Assembly (NCBI GenBank): GCA_910588425.1
Contig: CAJUPM010000010.1
Location: 7,217-71,216 of the forward strand
DNA: 64,000 bases
Source of the DNA: an uncultured Christensenellaceae bacterium
GTDB taxonomy: Bacteria > Bacillota > Clostridia > Christensenellales > Christensenellaceae
Direction of reading: 5' to 3'
Positions 55,747-63,976 of the stretch are shown here, piece by piece. The notes under the pieces were generated by a model. It was not told where the DNA came from. It searched no databases and was given only the letters and a program-made list of their open reading frames with translations. Within the stretch, counting starts at the first letter, position 1. Every line of letters begins with the position of its first letter. Both the position numbers and the translations under genes were made by a program.

Positions 55747-56747
55747 TTCGGTATTTGGAAGTTTCGGGCACGGAATACGAGATGGGTTTCCAGCTGGGGC
55801 AGGCCTTTGCGGCATATCTGCAAAGCGCCGCTCTGGGGATGGAGGAAACGCTGGCGCAGGGGGCGATCCGGGAAAAAGCGGAGCGCCTGGAGGGCAAGCT
55901 GAAAGCGCAGCTGCCCGCGTGCCTGGAAGAGATTTACGGCAGGGCAGACGGCGCGAAAATTCCCAGAAGCCTGGCGCTGCTTCTCTTTTTCCCGGAAATC
56001 TCCAAGCGGGCAGATGGCTGCACGACGGCGGTGATTCAGAAGGAGAACGGCAAGTTCCTGTTTTGCCATAATGAGGACGACGAGCACTACACGACGGAAA
56101 ACGTCGCGCTGGTGAAGTATCAGTATGGCGATTTCTGGATTACGGGCTATACCGTGGCGACAAAGCTGGTGGGCAGTTCCTTTGCCTGGAACAGCGCCGG
56201 GATGGTCTTTTCCAGCAATTATATCTACGACACCAAAATCCAGCTGGAAAACATTTCGAGGTATGTCGCGGTGCGGGATGTGATGAACGCAAAAAGCCTG
56301 GAGGAGGCCGTGCAGAAACTGCGGGAAGCGAAAGTTGCTTCGGCATTCAGCCTGAATATTCTGGATCTGAACGAGAACCGGGCGGTCAATGTCGAAAAAG
56401 ATACGGAAGAAATTTATCTGACCCCCATTTGCGGAAGATACGCCAGGGCCAATCATTTTATTGCCAAAACGGAGGATTTGCCCCAGCCGCCTGTCTCTTC
56501 GGCCTTTCGGTGCGCCAAAGCCAATGAGCTGATTGCGCAGGTCGATCGCAAAACGGCCTCTATTTCGGATTTGCAGTCCATTTTGATGTATGAGACGCAG
56601 GATTACAACGCGTCCATCTATATGGATGCGAAAAAGTATCCGGAAAAGGGAGTTACTGTCGCGAATTTTTCCTACGACGGCGAATCCGGCAAAATTGCCG
56701 TCCGGGACTATCTGGGCGGGGGCGTTATGGAGTTTGAATACCGCTGA
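55743..56747 (+). CDS. C45 family autoproteolytic acyltransferase/hydrolase
   Basis: The 334-residue protein resembles acyl-CoA:6-aminopenicillanic-acid acyltransferase-type Ntn hydrolases (peptidase C45). These mature by self-cleavage before a cysteine, here probably the Cys in [10 protein letters not shown] (about 97-106). [10 protein letters not shown] (about 113-122) and [12 protein letters not shown] (about 155-166) fit the family pattern. Bacterial members hydrolyse amides of unknown identity. It overlaps the secA stop by four bases, an unusual position between secA and prfB, so its expression is tied to secA. No signal peptide is visible. Confidence 0.78.
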   Translation: MIRYLEVSGTEYEMGFQLGQAFAAYLQSAALGMEETLAQGAIREKAERLEGKLKAQLPACLEEIYGRADGAKIPRSLALLLFFPEISKRADGCTTAVIQKENGKFLFCHNEDDEHYTTENVALVKYQYGDFWITGYTVATKLVGSSFAWNSAGMVFSSNYIYDTKIQLENISRYVAVRDVMNAKSLEEAVQKLREAKVASAFSLNILDLNENRAVNVEKDTEEIYLTPICGRYARANHFIAKTEDLPQPPVSSAFRCAKANELIAQVDRKTASISDLQSILMYETQDYNASIYMDAKKYPEKGVTVANFSYDGESGKIAVRDYLGGGVMEFEYR

Positions 56748-56888
56748 AAGGCGGTTTGCGGCAGGAGCCGGCAAAGAGGAGCGGCGCTTGGCACAGCCGC
56801 GCAGGTTATGCTATCATAAGTGGGCAGGGGAAGCCCCAAAACTGAGAATGGATTTCGCGCAGAAGAAGCAGGAAAGAGGTGATTTCAC

Positions 56889-57990
56889 ATGATTTTATTG
56901 GAAGATTATAAAACCCGGCTGCAAGCGGCCAAAAACATGTTGAAAGAGGCAGGTGAGTCCCTTTGACCTGGCTGGGTTAGAGAAGCAGCTTGCAGAGTAC
57001 CGGGCGCAGATGGAAGCCCCGGGGTTTTGGGAAAATATTGAAAACGCCAATAAGGTAAACCGGGCGGTTCGCCCGCTGGAGAATAAGCTGCAAACCTACC
57101 GGAAGCTGGAAGGCGTTCTGGAGGATGGCGAGACGCTGATTCTGCTGGCGGAAGAGGCGGCAGACGGCAGCCTGGATGAGGAGATTGTGCAGAGCGTGGA
57201 GCAGGCCGAGCGGGAGGTGGAGCAGTTCCATCTGGCGACGCTGCTCTCCGGCCAATACGATGCCAACAGCGCGATTCTCTCCCTGCATGCCGGCGCCGGC
57301 GGCACGGAGGCGCAGGACTGGACAAGCATGCTCTACCGCATGTATACCCGCTGGGCGGAGCGGCATGGCTATGCCATCAAAGTGCTGGACTATCTGGACG
57401 GCGAGGAGGCGGGCATCAAGAGCGTGACGTTTTTGGTGGACGGCCTCAATGCCTATGGGTATCTCAAGGGGGAAAAAGGCGTGCACCGGCTGGTGCGCAT
57501 CTCGCCTTTCGATTCCTCGGCGCGCCGGCATACCTCCTTTGCCTCGCTGGACGTCATTCCGCAGATCGAGGCGGATGAGGGAGATGTGGAGATCAATCCC
57601 GATGAGATTAAAATCGACACCTACCGCTCTTCCGGGGCGGGCGGCCAGCACGTCAACAAGACGGATTCGGCCGTGCGCATCACGCATTTGCCTACGGGCA
57701 TCGTGGTGCAGTGCCAGAACGAGCGCTCGCAGGTGCAGAACAAAGAGGCCTGCATGAATATGCTGCGGGCCAAGCTGGTGGAACAGCGGGAGCGCAAGCT
57801 GGAAGAGGAGATGCAGTCCATCAAGGGCGAGATGAAGAAAATCGAATGGGGCAGCCAGATTCGCTCGTATGTGTTCCAGCCCTATACCCTTGTGAAAGAT
57901 CATAGAACGTCTGCGGAATCCGGAAATATCGGGGCGGTGATGGATGGAGATCTCGATCTGTTCATCAACGCATACCTTGTGATGAGCTGA
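56889..57990 (+). CDS. prfB: Peptide chain release factor 2, programmed +1 frameshift
   Basis: Release factor 2 ends translation at UGA and UAA. The frame starts at ATG 56889 (GAGGTG upstream), reads 25 codons, and meets an in-frame TGA at 56964-56966 in the sequence CTTTGAC. A Shine-Dalgarno-like AGGTGAG lies three bases before the slip codon CTT (56961-56963), so ribosomes shift +1 and continue from GAC at 56965. The product is about 366 residues. It has the stop-recognition tripeptide SPF (in [11 protein letters not shown]) and the catalytic GGQ (in GAGGQHVNK). Low RF2 raises shifting, an autoregulatory loop. Confidence 0.97.
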
Positions 57991-57997
57991 GGCAAAC

Positions 57998-58564
57998 ATG
58001 ATATATGCAGTGATAATTTTTCTTGGAGTTGTGGCAGATCAGCTCTCTAAAATGTGGGCGGCGGAGCATCTGATGGCCAGCAGCCCGGAGGTGATTCCCG
58101 GGGTGCTGAGCTTTACTTATGTGGAAAACACGGGCATGGCCTTTGGCATGGGCAGCGGGATGACGGTTCTTCTCGCCATCGCGTCTCTGGTTTTGGCCAT
58201 CCTGCTGGCGGCGGCGCTGATTCGCTACCGGGATAAAATCCATCTGCTTTCCAAAATCGCCCTGGCGCTGATGATCGCCGGGGCGCTGGGCAATGTCATC
58301 GATCGGTTTTTTCTGGGGTATGTGGTGGATTTTATCCGGTTCGATTTTGTGGAATTTGCGGTGTTCAACGTGGCGGATATCTGCGTTACGATGGGGACGA
58401 TTTTCCTATTTATGTCGCTGATTTTTTTGGAATTCCAAAGCGAAGGGAAAAAGGCTTTGGCAGAGGGGGAAGAGAGAGATGGAGAAGCTGACGGGCCAGG
58501 AAAAACAGAGAGTGAAGCTGGAGCGCAAAATCGTGACGCTCAAGGAAAAGGAGATCTCTTATAG
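57998..58564 (+). CDS. lspA: Lipoprotein signal peptidase (signal peptidase II)
   Basis: The 188-residue membrane aspartic protease removes signal peptides from prolipoproteins. It has four helices, the conserved VADQLSK (about 12-18), NTGMAFG (about 44-50) and the two catalytic aspartates in GNVIDRF (about 97-103) and FNVADICVTMG (about 123-133). The C-terminal 40 residues are a charged, low-complexity tail (EGEERDGEADGPGKTE) not needed for catalysis. The gene for a small coiled-coil protein starts inside this tail region. It could process the lipoproteins encoded at 32915 and 43944. Confidence 0.96.
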   Translation: MIYAVIIFLGVVADQLSKMWAAEHLMASSPEVIPGVLSFTYVENTGMAFGMGSGMTVLLAIASLVLAILLAAALIRYRDKIHLLSKIALALMIAGALGNVIDRFFLGYVVDFIRFDFVEFAVFNVADICVTMGTIFLFMSLIFLEFQSEGKKALAEGEERDGEADGPGKTESEAGAQNRDAQGKGDLL

Positions 58565-58673
58565 GGAGCAGATTGAAAAGCTGGAGCAGGGCATCGAGAA
58601 AAACCGGCGCAAGCTGGCGGATGCCCAGCTTCGGCGCGCGGATCTGGAAGCGCAGCTGGCGGAGCTCTCGTGA
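58479..58673 (+). CDS. Small coiled-coil protein overlapping lspA
   Basis: The 64-residue frame is almost entirely a charged heptad-like helix (KLERKIVTLKEKEISYREQIEKLEQGIEKN). GGGGAAG precedes the ATG. Its first 86 bases overlap the lspA tail in another frame, and its stop TGA overlaps the next gene start (TGATG). The tight coupling on both sides supports a real gene, but I recognise no family. Alternatively, the frame is a by-product of the low-complexity lspA tail. Confidence 0.5.
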   Translation: MEKLTGQEKQRVKLERKIVTLKEKEISYREQIEKLEQGIEKNRRKLADAQLRRADLEAQLAELS

Positions 58674-59584
58674 TGGAGGAATTAAAGCTTTGCGCAGAGC
58701 AGGCATATAAGCGGCTGGATAAATTTTTGGCAGAGGCAGAGCCTTCGCACAGCCGCTCTTTTTATCAGAATCTTCTGGAAAAAGGCGCGGTTTTGAAAAA
58801 CGGCAGGCCCGCCGGCGCTTCGGATGCCCTGCGGGCGGGAGACGAGGTGACTGTGCGCATCCCGGATGCCCGGCAGATTTCGCTGGAGCCGGAGAATCTG
58901 CCGCTCTGCATCGTCTATGAAGATGCGGATATCGCCGTCATCGATAAGCCCAAGGGGATGGTCGTGCATCCCGCGCCGGGCAACGAGCGCGGCACGCTGG
59001 TCAACGCCATTCTCTATCATATCCGGGATCTTTCGGGCATCAACGGCGAAATCCGCCCGGGCATTGTGCACCGCATCGATAAGGATACGACGGGCCTGCT
59101 GGTCATCGCCAAAAATGACGCAGCACACCAGAGCCTGGCTGAGCAAATCGCCAAAAAGGAGGCCGCCCGCGTTTATACCGCGCTTTGCTATGGAAACTTC
59201 CGGGAGGAGAGCGGGCAGGTAAACGCGCCCATCGCCCGGCATAAGGCAGACCGCAAGAAAATGGCAATTGTCCCCGGCGGCCGGGAGGCTGTTTCGGATT
59301 GGCGGGTTTTGGAGCGTTTTATGGAGTATACTCTGCTGGAAGTCTCGCTGCAAACCGGGCGGACGCATCAGATCCGCGTGCATATGGCGCATATCGGGCA
59401 TCCGGTTGTGGGCGATCCCGTCTATTGCCGCAAAAAGCCGCCTTTTGAGACCCAGGGGCAGATGCTCCACGCGGGGAGGCTCATGCTCACGCACCCGCGC
59501 ACAGGCGAGCGTATGGAGTTTACGGCGCCCCTGCCTGCGTATTTTGAAGAAATTTTGAGCAAACTGCGAAAAAAGCAAAGATAG
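58673..59584 (+). CDS. RluA-family 23S rRNA pseudouridine synthase
   Basis: The 303-residue enzyme isomerises uridines in RNA. An N-terminal S4 domain (about 10-65, RLDKFLAEAEPSHSRSFYQNLLEKGAV) binds RNA. The catalytic domain has VIDKPKGMVVHPAPGN (about 91-106), HRIDKDTTGLLVIAK (about 130-144, catalytic Asp) and QTGRTHQIRVHMAHIGHPVVGDPVY (about 227-251). An RluD-like role at helix 69 is likely from architecture. The start overlaps the stop of the coiled-coil gene. A terminator follows. Confidence 0.93.
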   Translation: MEELKLCAEQAYKRLDKFLAEAEPSHSRSFYQNLLEKGAVLKNGRPAGASDALRAGDEVTVRIPDARQISLEPENLPLCIVYEDADIAVIDKPKGMVVHPAPGNERGTLVNAILYHIRDLSGINGEIRPGIVHRIDKDTTGLLVIAKNDAAHQSLAEQIAKKEAARVYTALCYGNFREESGQVNAPIARHKADRKKMAIVPGGREAVSDWRVLERFMEYTLLEVSLQTGRTHQIRVHMAHIGHPVVGDPVYCRKKPPFETQGQMLHAGRLMLTHPRTGERMEFTAPLPAYFEEILSKLRKKQR

Positions 59585-59608
59585 CGGCGCGCGGACGCCG
59601 CTTTTTTG
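59583..59608 (+). terminator. Rho-independent terminator
   Basis: An AGCGGCG/CGCCGCT stem is followed by TTTTT, at the stop of the pseudouridine synthase gene. Confidence 0.85.
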
Positions 59609-59629
59609 CGGAATTGCCCATTCGGAAAT

Positions 59630-59658
59630 TTGACGAAAAACCGCGGGCGTGGTATGAT
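59630..59658 (+). promoter_or_regulatory. Sigma-A promoter of the cobalamin-controlled operon
   Basis: TTGACG (59630-59635) and TATGAT (59653-59658) are separated by 17 bases, just before the riboswitch. Confidence 0.7.
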
Positions 59659-59664
59659 AGTGGC

Positions 59665-59845
59665 AGAAAACCGAATAGCGCCTTGGGTGATCGGCGCGGG
59701 AAACCGCGGCCGGCTGAAAAAGGAAACAGGTGAAAATCCTGTGCGAACTCGTCGCTGTAAGGGAGGAGCGCGCGCCACATGCCACTGGGAAACTGGGAAG
59801 GCGGCGCGGGCGGTGATGCCCAAGCCAGAAGACTTGCCCAAAGCT
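59665..59845 (+). promoter_or_regulatory. Cobalamin riboswitch
   Basis: The order of conserved pieces fits the B12 aptamer: GGAAACAGGTGAAAATCCTG (59722-59741), CGCTGTAA (59753-59760), GCCACTGGGA (59781-59790), GGTGATGCC and the B12-box AAGCCAGAAGACTTGCC (59822-59838). It lies between its promoter and the DUF4430/ECF-S genes. The downstream part has no strong terminator, so translational control is more likely. Confidence 0.9.
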
Positions 59846-59961
59846 GATCACAGCGCCACGAGTGCTTGGCTGGTGAATGAGAGAAGCGTTCTTTTGAGAT
59901 AGGAGGCATCTTTTCTTTGTGCTGTGCATATTCGGCAGAGCGAAAGGAAAGGTGTTTTTTT

Positions 59962-60372
59962 ATGGAACAAAAGAAATGGTGGCAGAAAAAGGGACTATGG
60001 ATTAGCCTTGTGGCGCTGGTAGTGGTTGTTGCCGGCACCTTCTGGGCATGGAAGGCGCTTTCGCCCAAGCCGGCGGAAGGCGCTAAGACCATCGCTGTCG
60101 AGGTCGTCCATAAGGATGAGAGCAAAAAGCAGTTTGAGATCTCCACGGATGAGGAATACCTGCGCGGCGCATTGGAGCAGGAGAACCTCGTTGCAGGAGA
60201 AGAATCGGATTACGGCCTGTTCGTCAAGACAGTAGACGGCGAGACGGTCGACGATGCAAACCAGGAGTGGTGGAGCTTCACGAAGGACGGCGAGATGCTG
60301 AATACCGGTGTCGACAGTACGCCCATTGCGGACGGCGAGCGCTATGAGATCATCTTCAAGGTGGGCTACTAA
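59962..60372 (+). CDS. Membrane-anchored DUF4430 domain protein
   Basis: The 136-residue protein has one N-terminal membrane anchor (about 11-31) and an extracellular domain. The domain matches DUF4430, a fold shared with the C-terminal part of transcobalamin/intrinsic factor. It ends EWWSFTKDGEMLNTGVDSTPIADGERYEIIFKVGY-like, with the WW and G-V-D landmarks. A cobalamin riboswitch precedes it and an ECF S-component gene overlaps its end, so a surface role in capturing a corrinoid for uptake is plausible. The ATG at 59962 follows AAAGGAAAGG. Confidence 0.85.
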   Translation: MEQKKWWQKKGLWISLVALVVVVAGTFWAWKALSPKPAEGAKTIAVEVVHKDESKKQFEISTDEEYLRGALEQENLVAGEESDYGLFVKTVDGETVDDANQEWWSFTKDGEMLNTGVDSTPIADGERYEIIFKVGY

Positions 60373-60874
60373 TCTCCCGCGCAAAACCCGGGATATCGCG
60401 CTGGCCGGCGCTTTTGGCGCCCTGCTGTTTGTGGCGCAGGTTGCGCTCTCGTTTCTGCCCAACATCGAGCTGGTTTCCATTCTCGTCATCGTCTACACCC
60501 TGGTCTTTCAGGGCCAGGTGATTTGGACGCTGGGGGTATTCATCCTGCTGGAAGGCCTTGTTTATGGCTTTGGCACCTGGTGGGTCTCCTATCTCTACCT
60601 CTGGCCGGCGCTGGCGGGGCTCACATGGCTTTTCCGAAACATGCAGAGCAGCCTGGGCTGGGCAATTTTGGCCGCGGCCTATGGCCTTGGCTTTGGGGCG
60701 CTTTGCGCCATCCCCTATCTGCTGACGGGCGGGTGGACGGCGGGGCTCTCCTACTGGGTTTCGGGAATTCCCTTCGATCTGGCGCACTGCGGGGGCAATT
60801 TTGTGGCTGCGCTGGCGCTTTACCGGCCGCTGCGCGGGGCATTGACACGGCTGCAAACGGCATTGCTTGCATAA
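60344..60874 (+). CDS. ECF transporter S component, likely cobalamin-specific
   Basis: The protein of about 176 residues has six hydrophobic helices and the ECF S-component layout. DIALAGAFGALLFVAQVALSFLPNIELVSILVI-like helices carry the AxxxA pattern near the start, for docking to the T subunit, and GTWWVSYLYLWPALAGL lies in the middle. Specificity is inferred from the riboswitch and the DUF4430 partner, as in CbrT/CblT systems. The start is uncertain: ATG 60344 lies inside the DUF4430 gene with only a weak ribosome site. The shared ECF ATPases and T subunit are not in this window. Confidence 0.75.
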   Translation: MRSSSRWATNLPRKTRDIALAGAFGALLFVAQVALSFLPNIELVSILVIVYTLVFQGQVIWTLGVFILLEGLVYGFGTWWVSYLYLWPALAGLTWLFRNMQSSLGWAILAAAYGLGFGALCAIPYLLTGGWTAGLSYWVSGIPFDLAHCGGNFVAALALYRPLRGALTRLQTALLA

Positions 60875-60905
60875 AAAAGAGGAGAAGCATTTCTCCTCTT
60901 TTTTA
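60873..60905 (+). terminator. Rho-independent terminator
   Basis: An AAGAGGAGAA/TTCTCCTCTT stem is followed by TTTT. Confidence 0.85.
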
Positions 60906-60928
60906 TTTGCACGCCAGGTTTGGCAATC

Positions 60929-60959
60929 AAAAAGGCCGGCGCTTTGCACCGGCCTTTTT
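60929..60959 (-). terminator. Terminator of murC
   Basis: An AAAGGCCGG/CCGGCCTTT stem has T and A tracts, three bases past the murC stop on the minus strand. Confidence 0.8.
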
Positions 60960-60962
60960 CTT

Positions 60963-62342
60963 CTATTTTTCCAGCAGAATCATCTGCTGTTTGTAGACAT
61001 CTCCCGAGCCCAGCGTCACGACGATATCGCCGCTCTGCCAGTTTTTCAGCAGATATTCCTTAATATCCTGGAAGGTGGGCAGATAGAGTGCGTTGTGAGA
61101 ATGCGCGTTGATCTCATCCACCAGGTCTGTGGCGTGAATATCGCCTGTATCGATATCCCGGCCGGGATACAGGTTCGGCACCATGACAACGTCTGCCTTC
61201 TCAAACGCCAGGCCGTATTTTTTGCGCAGTGTCCGGGCGCGGGTGAAGGAATTGCACTGGAAGAGCACATAGAGCTTTTTGTGCGGGTAGTTGCTGGCGG
61301 CATCCAGGCAAGCCTTGATCTCGGTTGGGTGATGCGCGTAGTCGTGGAAAATTTTGACGCCGTCCCGCTCGCCCACCAGCTCGAAGCGCCGCCCGGCCAG
61401 ATGATAGTGCAGCAGGGCTTTGGCGCTTTCCTCAAAGGAAATGCCCATGGCCTCGTAGGCGACGACGCAGGCCGCCAGTGCGTTCTGGACGTTATGCAGG
61501 CCGGGGACATGCAGCACGATATGCCCAAGCGTCTTTCCTTCTTTTATAATATCGAATTCAGGGTTGCCCAGCTCGTCGTATTCGACGTTCGCAGCATTAT
61601 ACTGCCCGTTGCCCTGGATGCTGTACGTGATGACATTGCAGTTCACGCGGGAAAGGGCTTTCTGCGTGTTTTCATCGTCGGGATTGGCGAACAGCACGCC
61701 GTTCTCGGGCAGCAGGGAGACGAACTGCACGAACGTATCGATGATCTCATCGATATCCCGGTAGCAGTCCAGGTGGTCGTCGTCAATATTGTTGATGACG
61801 ATATGCGAGGGGTGCAGCGTCAGGAAACTGCGGACATATTCGCAGGCCTCTGTGATGAAGCAATCCTCTTTGCCCAGCCGCACGCCGCCTGATAGGAAAT
61901 CTACCATGCCGCCGACGTGAACCGTCGGGTCGATATGCGCGTCGTTGCTGATAAGGGCCAGCATGGAAGTGATGGTGGTCTTGCCGTGGCAGCCCGCAAT
62001 GCAGATGGATTTTTGATAGCTGCGGCTGACCTGCCCCAGCAGAACCGAGCGCTCCAGCATGGGGATGCCGTGCTCCTTGGCATAGGCGAACTCCACGTTG
62101 CTGGGCTTAATCGCGGCAGAATAGATGACCAGCGCCGCACCCTGCACATACGCGGCGTCGTGCCCAATCTGCACGGGGATGTTCTGCTCCCGCAGCGTCT
62201 GCATAAAAGGAGAATCGTTGAGATCCGAGCCGCTCACCTGATACCCAAGATTATTCAGGATCTGCGCCAGGCCGCTCATCGAGCATCCGCCAACGCCGAT
62301 AAAGTGAATTCTTCCTTCTTTATAATCCTCAAAGCTAATCAT
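60963..62342 (-). CDS. murC: UDP-N-acetylmuramate--L-alanine ligase
   Basis: The 459-residue cytosolic ligase adds the first amino acid to the peptidoglycan stem. The N-terminal Rossmann part has HFIGVGGCSMSGLAQIL (about 12-28). The ATP loop is AGCHGKTTITSMLA (about 115-128). EACEYVRSFL (about 161-170) and NIDDDHLDCY (about 182-191) are Mur-ligase motifs. The C-terminal domain has DYAHHPTEIKA (about 333-343) and FQCNSFTRARTL. It stands alone rather than in a dcw cluster. AAAGGAA precedes the ATG. Confidence 0.94.
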   Translation of the reverse strand: MISFEDYKEGRIHFIGVGGCSMSGLAQILNNLGYQVSGSDLNDSPFMQTLREQNIPVQIGHDAAYVQGAALVIYSAAIKPSNVEFAYAKEHGIPMLERSVLLGQVSRSYQKSICIAGCHGKTTITSMLALISNDAHIDPTVHVGGMVDFLSGGVRLGKEDCFITEACEYVRSFLTLHPSHIVINNIDDDHLDCYRDIDEIIDTFVQFVSLLPENGVLFANPDDENTQKALSRVNCNVITYSIQGNGQYNAANVEYDELGNPEFDIIKEGKTLGHIVLHVPGLHNVQNALAACVVAYEAMGISFEESAKALLHYHLAGRRFELVGERDGVKIFHDYAHHPTEIKACLDAASNYPHKKLYVLFQCNSFTRARTLRKKYGLAFEKADVVMVPNLYPGRDIDTGDIHATDLVDEINAHSHNALYLPTFQDIKEYLLKNWQSGDIVVTLGSGDVYKQQMILLEK

Positions 62343-62546
62343 GATATTGTGTTCCTTTCCCTGACATACTTGTCGCGTTTGCTTCCAACATAGGCGTGAA
62401 TCTTTCATTATTATACTAAATCTCTGGCAGGAGAACAACAATATCTTGAAAAATCGATAGAGATGCTGGATCTCCCGCGAAACGCATGGTATAATACGAA
62501 TAATAAAGTAAAAATATTTATGAACATTCGGAACGAGGGAGAAAAA

Positions 62547-63359
62547 ATGGAGCCAGCCACCAGAAAAGAGAGATTATGCGTGCTCAGCGCGTATTTGACA
62601 GCCAACCCAAACCAGCTTTACCCATTGTCATATTTTTCTGAACTTTTCGGGGCGGCGAAATCGACTTTATCCGAAGATATTTCCATCATGCGCTCCGCTT
62701 TTTCCCGCAGAGGGATAGGCGAGATCGAGGTGATGATGGGAGCGAGCGGCGGCGTCCGCTTTTTGCCCGCCATGCCGGCAGAGGAGATGCGGCGCGCGCT
62801 GGAAGAGATCGCGCAGAAGTTGGAAAGCCCAGCCCGCATTCTGCCCGGCGGCTTCCTCTATACGGCGGATATTTTCCTTTCGCCGGTCTATGTGGAAAAA
62901 ATGGCGCGGGTTCTTTGGAATTTCTTTAAAAATACCAGCCCGGATTTTATCATCACGGTGGAGACCAAAGGCATCCCGCTGGCCATGAATGTCGCCAGGT
63001 TTTTCGGCAAGCCGGTTGTCGTTGCGCGCAAAGAGAGCAAGCTGACCGAGGGCTCTGTGGTTACGATCAACTACCTTTCCGGCTCCTCCAAGCGTATGCA
63101 GACCATGTCGCTTTCCAAACGCGCGGTGCGCGAGGGCCAAAAGGCCTTGGTCATCGATGATTTTCTGGCCGGGGGTGGCACGGTGCGTGCCATCTGCGAA
63201 ATGATGAAGGAGTTTGGCATCATTGTCGTGGGCTGCGGCGTGGCCATTGCCACCCGGGAGCCGGAAGTTAAGCGCATCAAGCACTATAAGAGCCTCATGG
63301 TTCTGGAACAGATCGAAGAGGAGCAGCAAAAACTGCGCATCAGTGTCAATCTGGCGTAA
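62547..63359 (+). CDS. purR: Purine operon repressor PurR (Bacillus type)
   Basis: The 270-residue regulator joins a winged-helix DNA-binding domain (about 1-72; SYFSELFGAAKSTLSEDISIMR) to a phosphoribosyltransferase-like domain that senses PRPP through ALVIDDFLAGGGTV (about 199-212). TVETKGIPLAMNVARFFGKPVVVARK (about 142-167) and INYLSGSSKRMQTMSLSKR (about 178-196) match Bacillus PurR. High PRPP releases it from PurBox DNA. The ATG at 62547 follows GAGGGAG. An upstream ATTCGGAA-type sequence (about 62524-62533) may be a PurBox half. spoVG follows, as in Bacillus. Confidence 0.95.
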   Translation: MEPATRKERLCVLSAYLTANPNQLYPLSYFSELFGAAKSTLSEDISIMRSAFSRRGIGEIEVMMGASGGVRFLPAMPAEEMRRALEEIAQKLESPARILPGGFLYTADIFLSPVYVEKMARVLWNFFKNTSPDFIITVETKGIPLAMNVARFFGKPVVVARKESKLTEGSVVTINYLSGSSKRMQTMSLSKRAVREGQKALVIDDFLAGGGTVRAICEMMKEFGIIVVGCGVAIATREPEVKRIKHYKSLMVLEQIEEEQQKLRISVNLA

Positions 63360-63385
63360 AAAATAATGTTTTTGTGTTCCTGAAA

Positions 63386-63411
63386 AGGATTTTTCCCCGG
63401 CTTTGGCGAAT
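63386..63411 (+). promoter_or_regulatory. Sigma-H-like promoter of spoVG
   Basis: AGGATTT (63386-63392) and GAAT (63408-63411) are separated by 15 bases, close to the sigma-H promoter pattern known for spoVG in Bacillus. Confidence 0.6.
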
Positions 63412-63452
63412 AATGCAGGTAAATATCATCATAGTACCAGGGGAGGAACACT

Positions 63453-63728
63453 ATGAACATCACGGATATTCGTGTGAAAAGAATCAGCACGCCGGGGAAA
63501 ATGCGTGCCGTTGCATCCATCACCTTTGATGACATGTTTGTCGTGCATGACATCAAAATCATCGAAGGCCAAAGCGGGCTGTTCATCGCAATGCCCAGCA
63601 AAAAAATGCCCAATGGCGAATATAAGGATATCGCTCATCCGCTCAATTCGCAGGCCAGGGAAAAGATTCAGGCAGAGATTCTAACTGCTTATGAAAATCT
63701 CCCGGAAGAAATGGGCAGCTTTGAATAA
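63453..63728 (+). CDS. spoVG: Septation/sporulation regulator SpoVG
   Basis: The 91-residue protein matches SpoVG over its whole length: [35 protein letters not shown] (about 2-36), then [29 protein letters not shown] (about 45-73). SpoVG affects asymmetric division and binds nucleic acid in several Firmicutes. GGGGAGG precedes the ATG. Position after purR and a sigma-H-like promoter match the Bacillus arrangement, with yabJ missing between the two. Confidence 0.97.
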   Translation: MNITDIRVKRISTPGKMRAVASITFDDMFVVHDIKIIEGQSGLFIAMPSKKMPNGEYKDIAHPLNSQAREKIQAEILTAYENLPEEMGSFE

Positions 63729-63768
63729 GCAAGCGTTGACAAAACAATCATATTTTTATAGAAAATGG

Positions 63769-63795
63769 CTTTGACTTTGCGTCAAAGCTTTTCTT
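63769..63795 (+). terminator. Terminator of spoVG
   Basis: A GCTTTGAC/GTCAAAGC stem with a TTTGC loop is followed by a T-rich tract. Confidence 0.7.
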
Positions 63796-63873
63796 CTTTT
63801 CCATAATATATGAGAAAATAGGGAAAATATGCCAAGAAAACACGAACAATATCCCGGGTAAGGAAGGGGAAAG

Positions 63874-63951
63874 ATGGCAATAATATCGAACGATCTATGC
63901 CCTCTAAAAAGAAACTCACGACTTTCAAAAAAGAATGAAAAAACCAGTTGA
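63874..63951 (+). CDS. Possible 25-residue small ORF
   Basis: A short frame (MAIISNDLCPLKRNSR...) has a good ribosome site (GGAAGGGG). Its stop overlaps the -35 of the next promoter. The product is basic and matches nothing I know; it may be chance. Confidence 0.2.
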   Translation: MAIISNDLCPLKRNSRLSKKNEKTS

Positions 63952-63976
63952 CAAAGGGGGATGTGTTTGGTAATAT
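63948..63976 (+). promoter_or_regulatory. Strong sigma-A promoter
   Basis: TTGACA (63948-63953) and TAATAT (63971-63976) are separated by 17 bases. A GCGCTC-TTC-GGAGCG hairpin follows at the window edge. The served gene is not visible. Confidence 0.75.

Noticed and set aside
59917..59961. TTG start for the DUF4430 gene 15 codons upstream
   Set aside because: AGGAGG is present, but the extra residues (CCAYSAERKERCFF) do not look like an anchor start. The ATG at 59962 has a good ribosome site.
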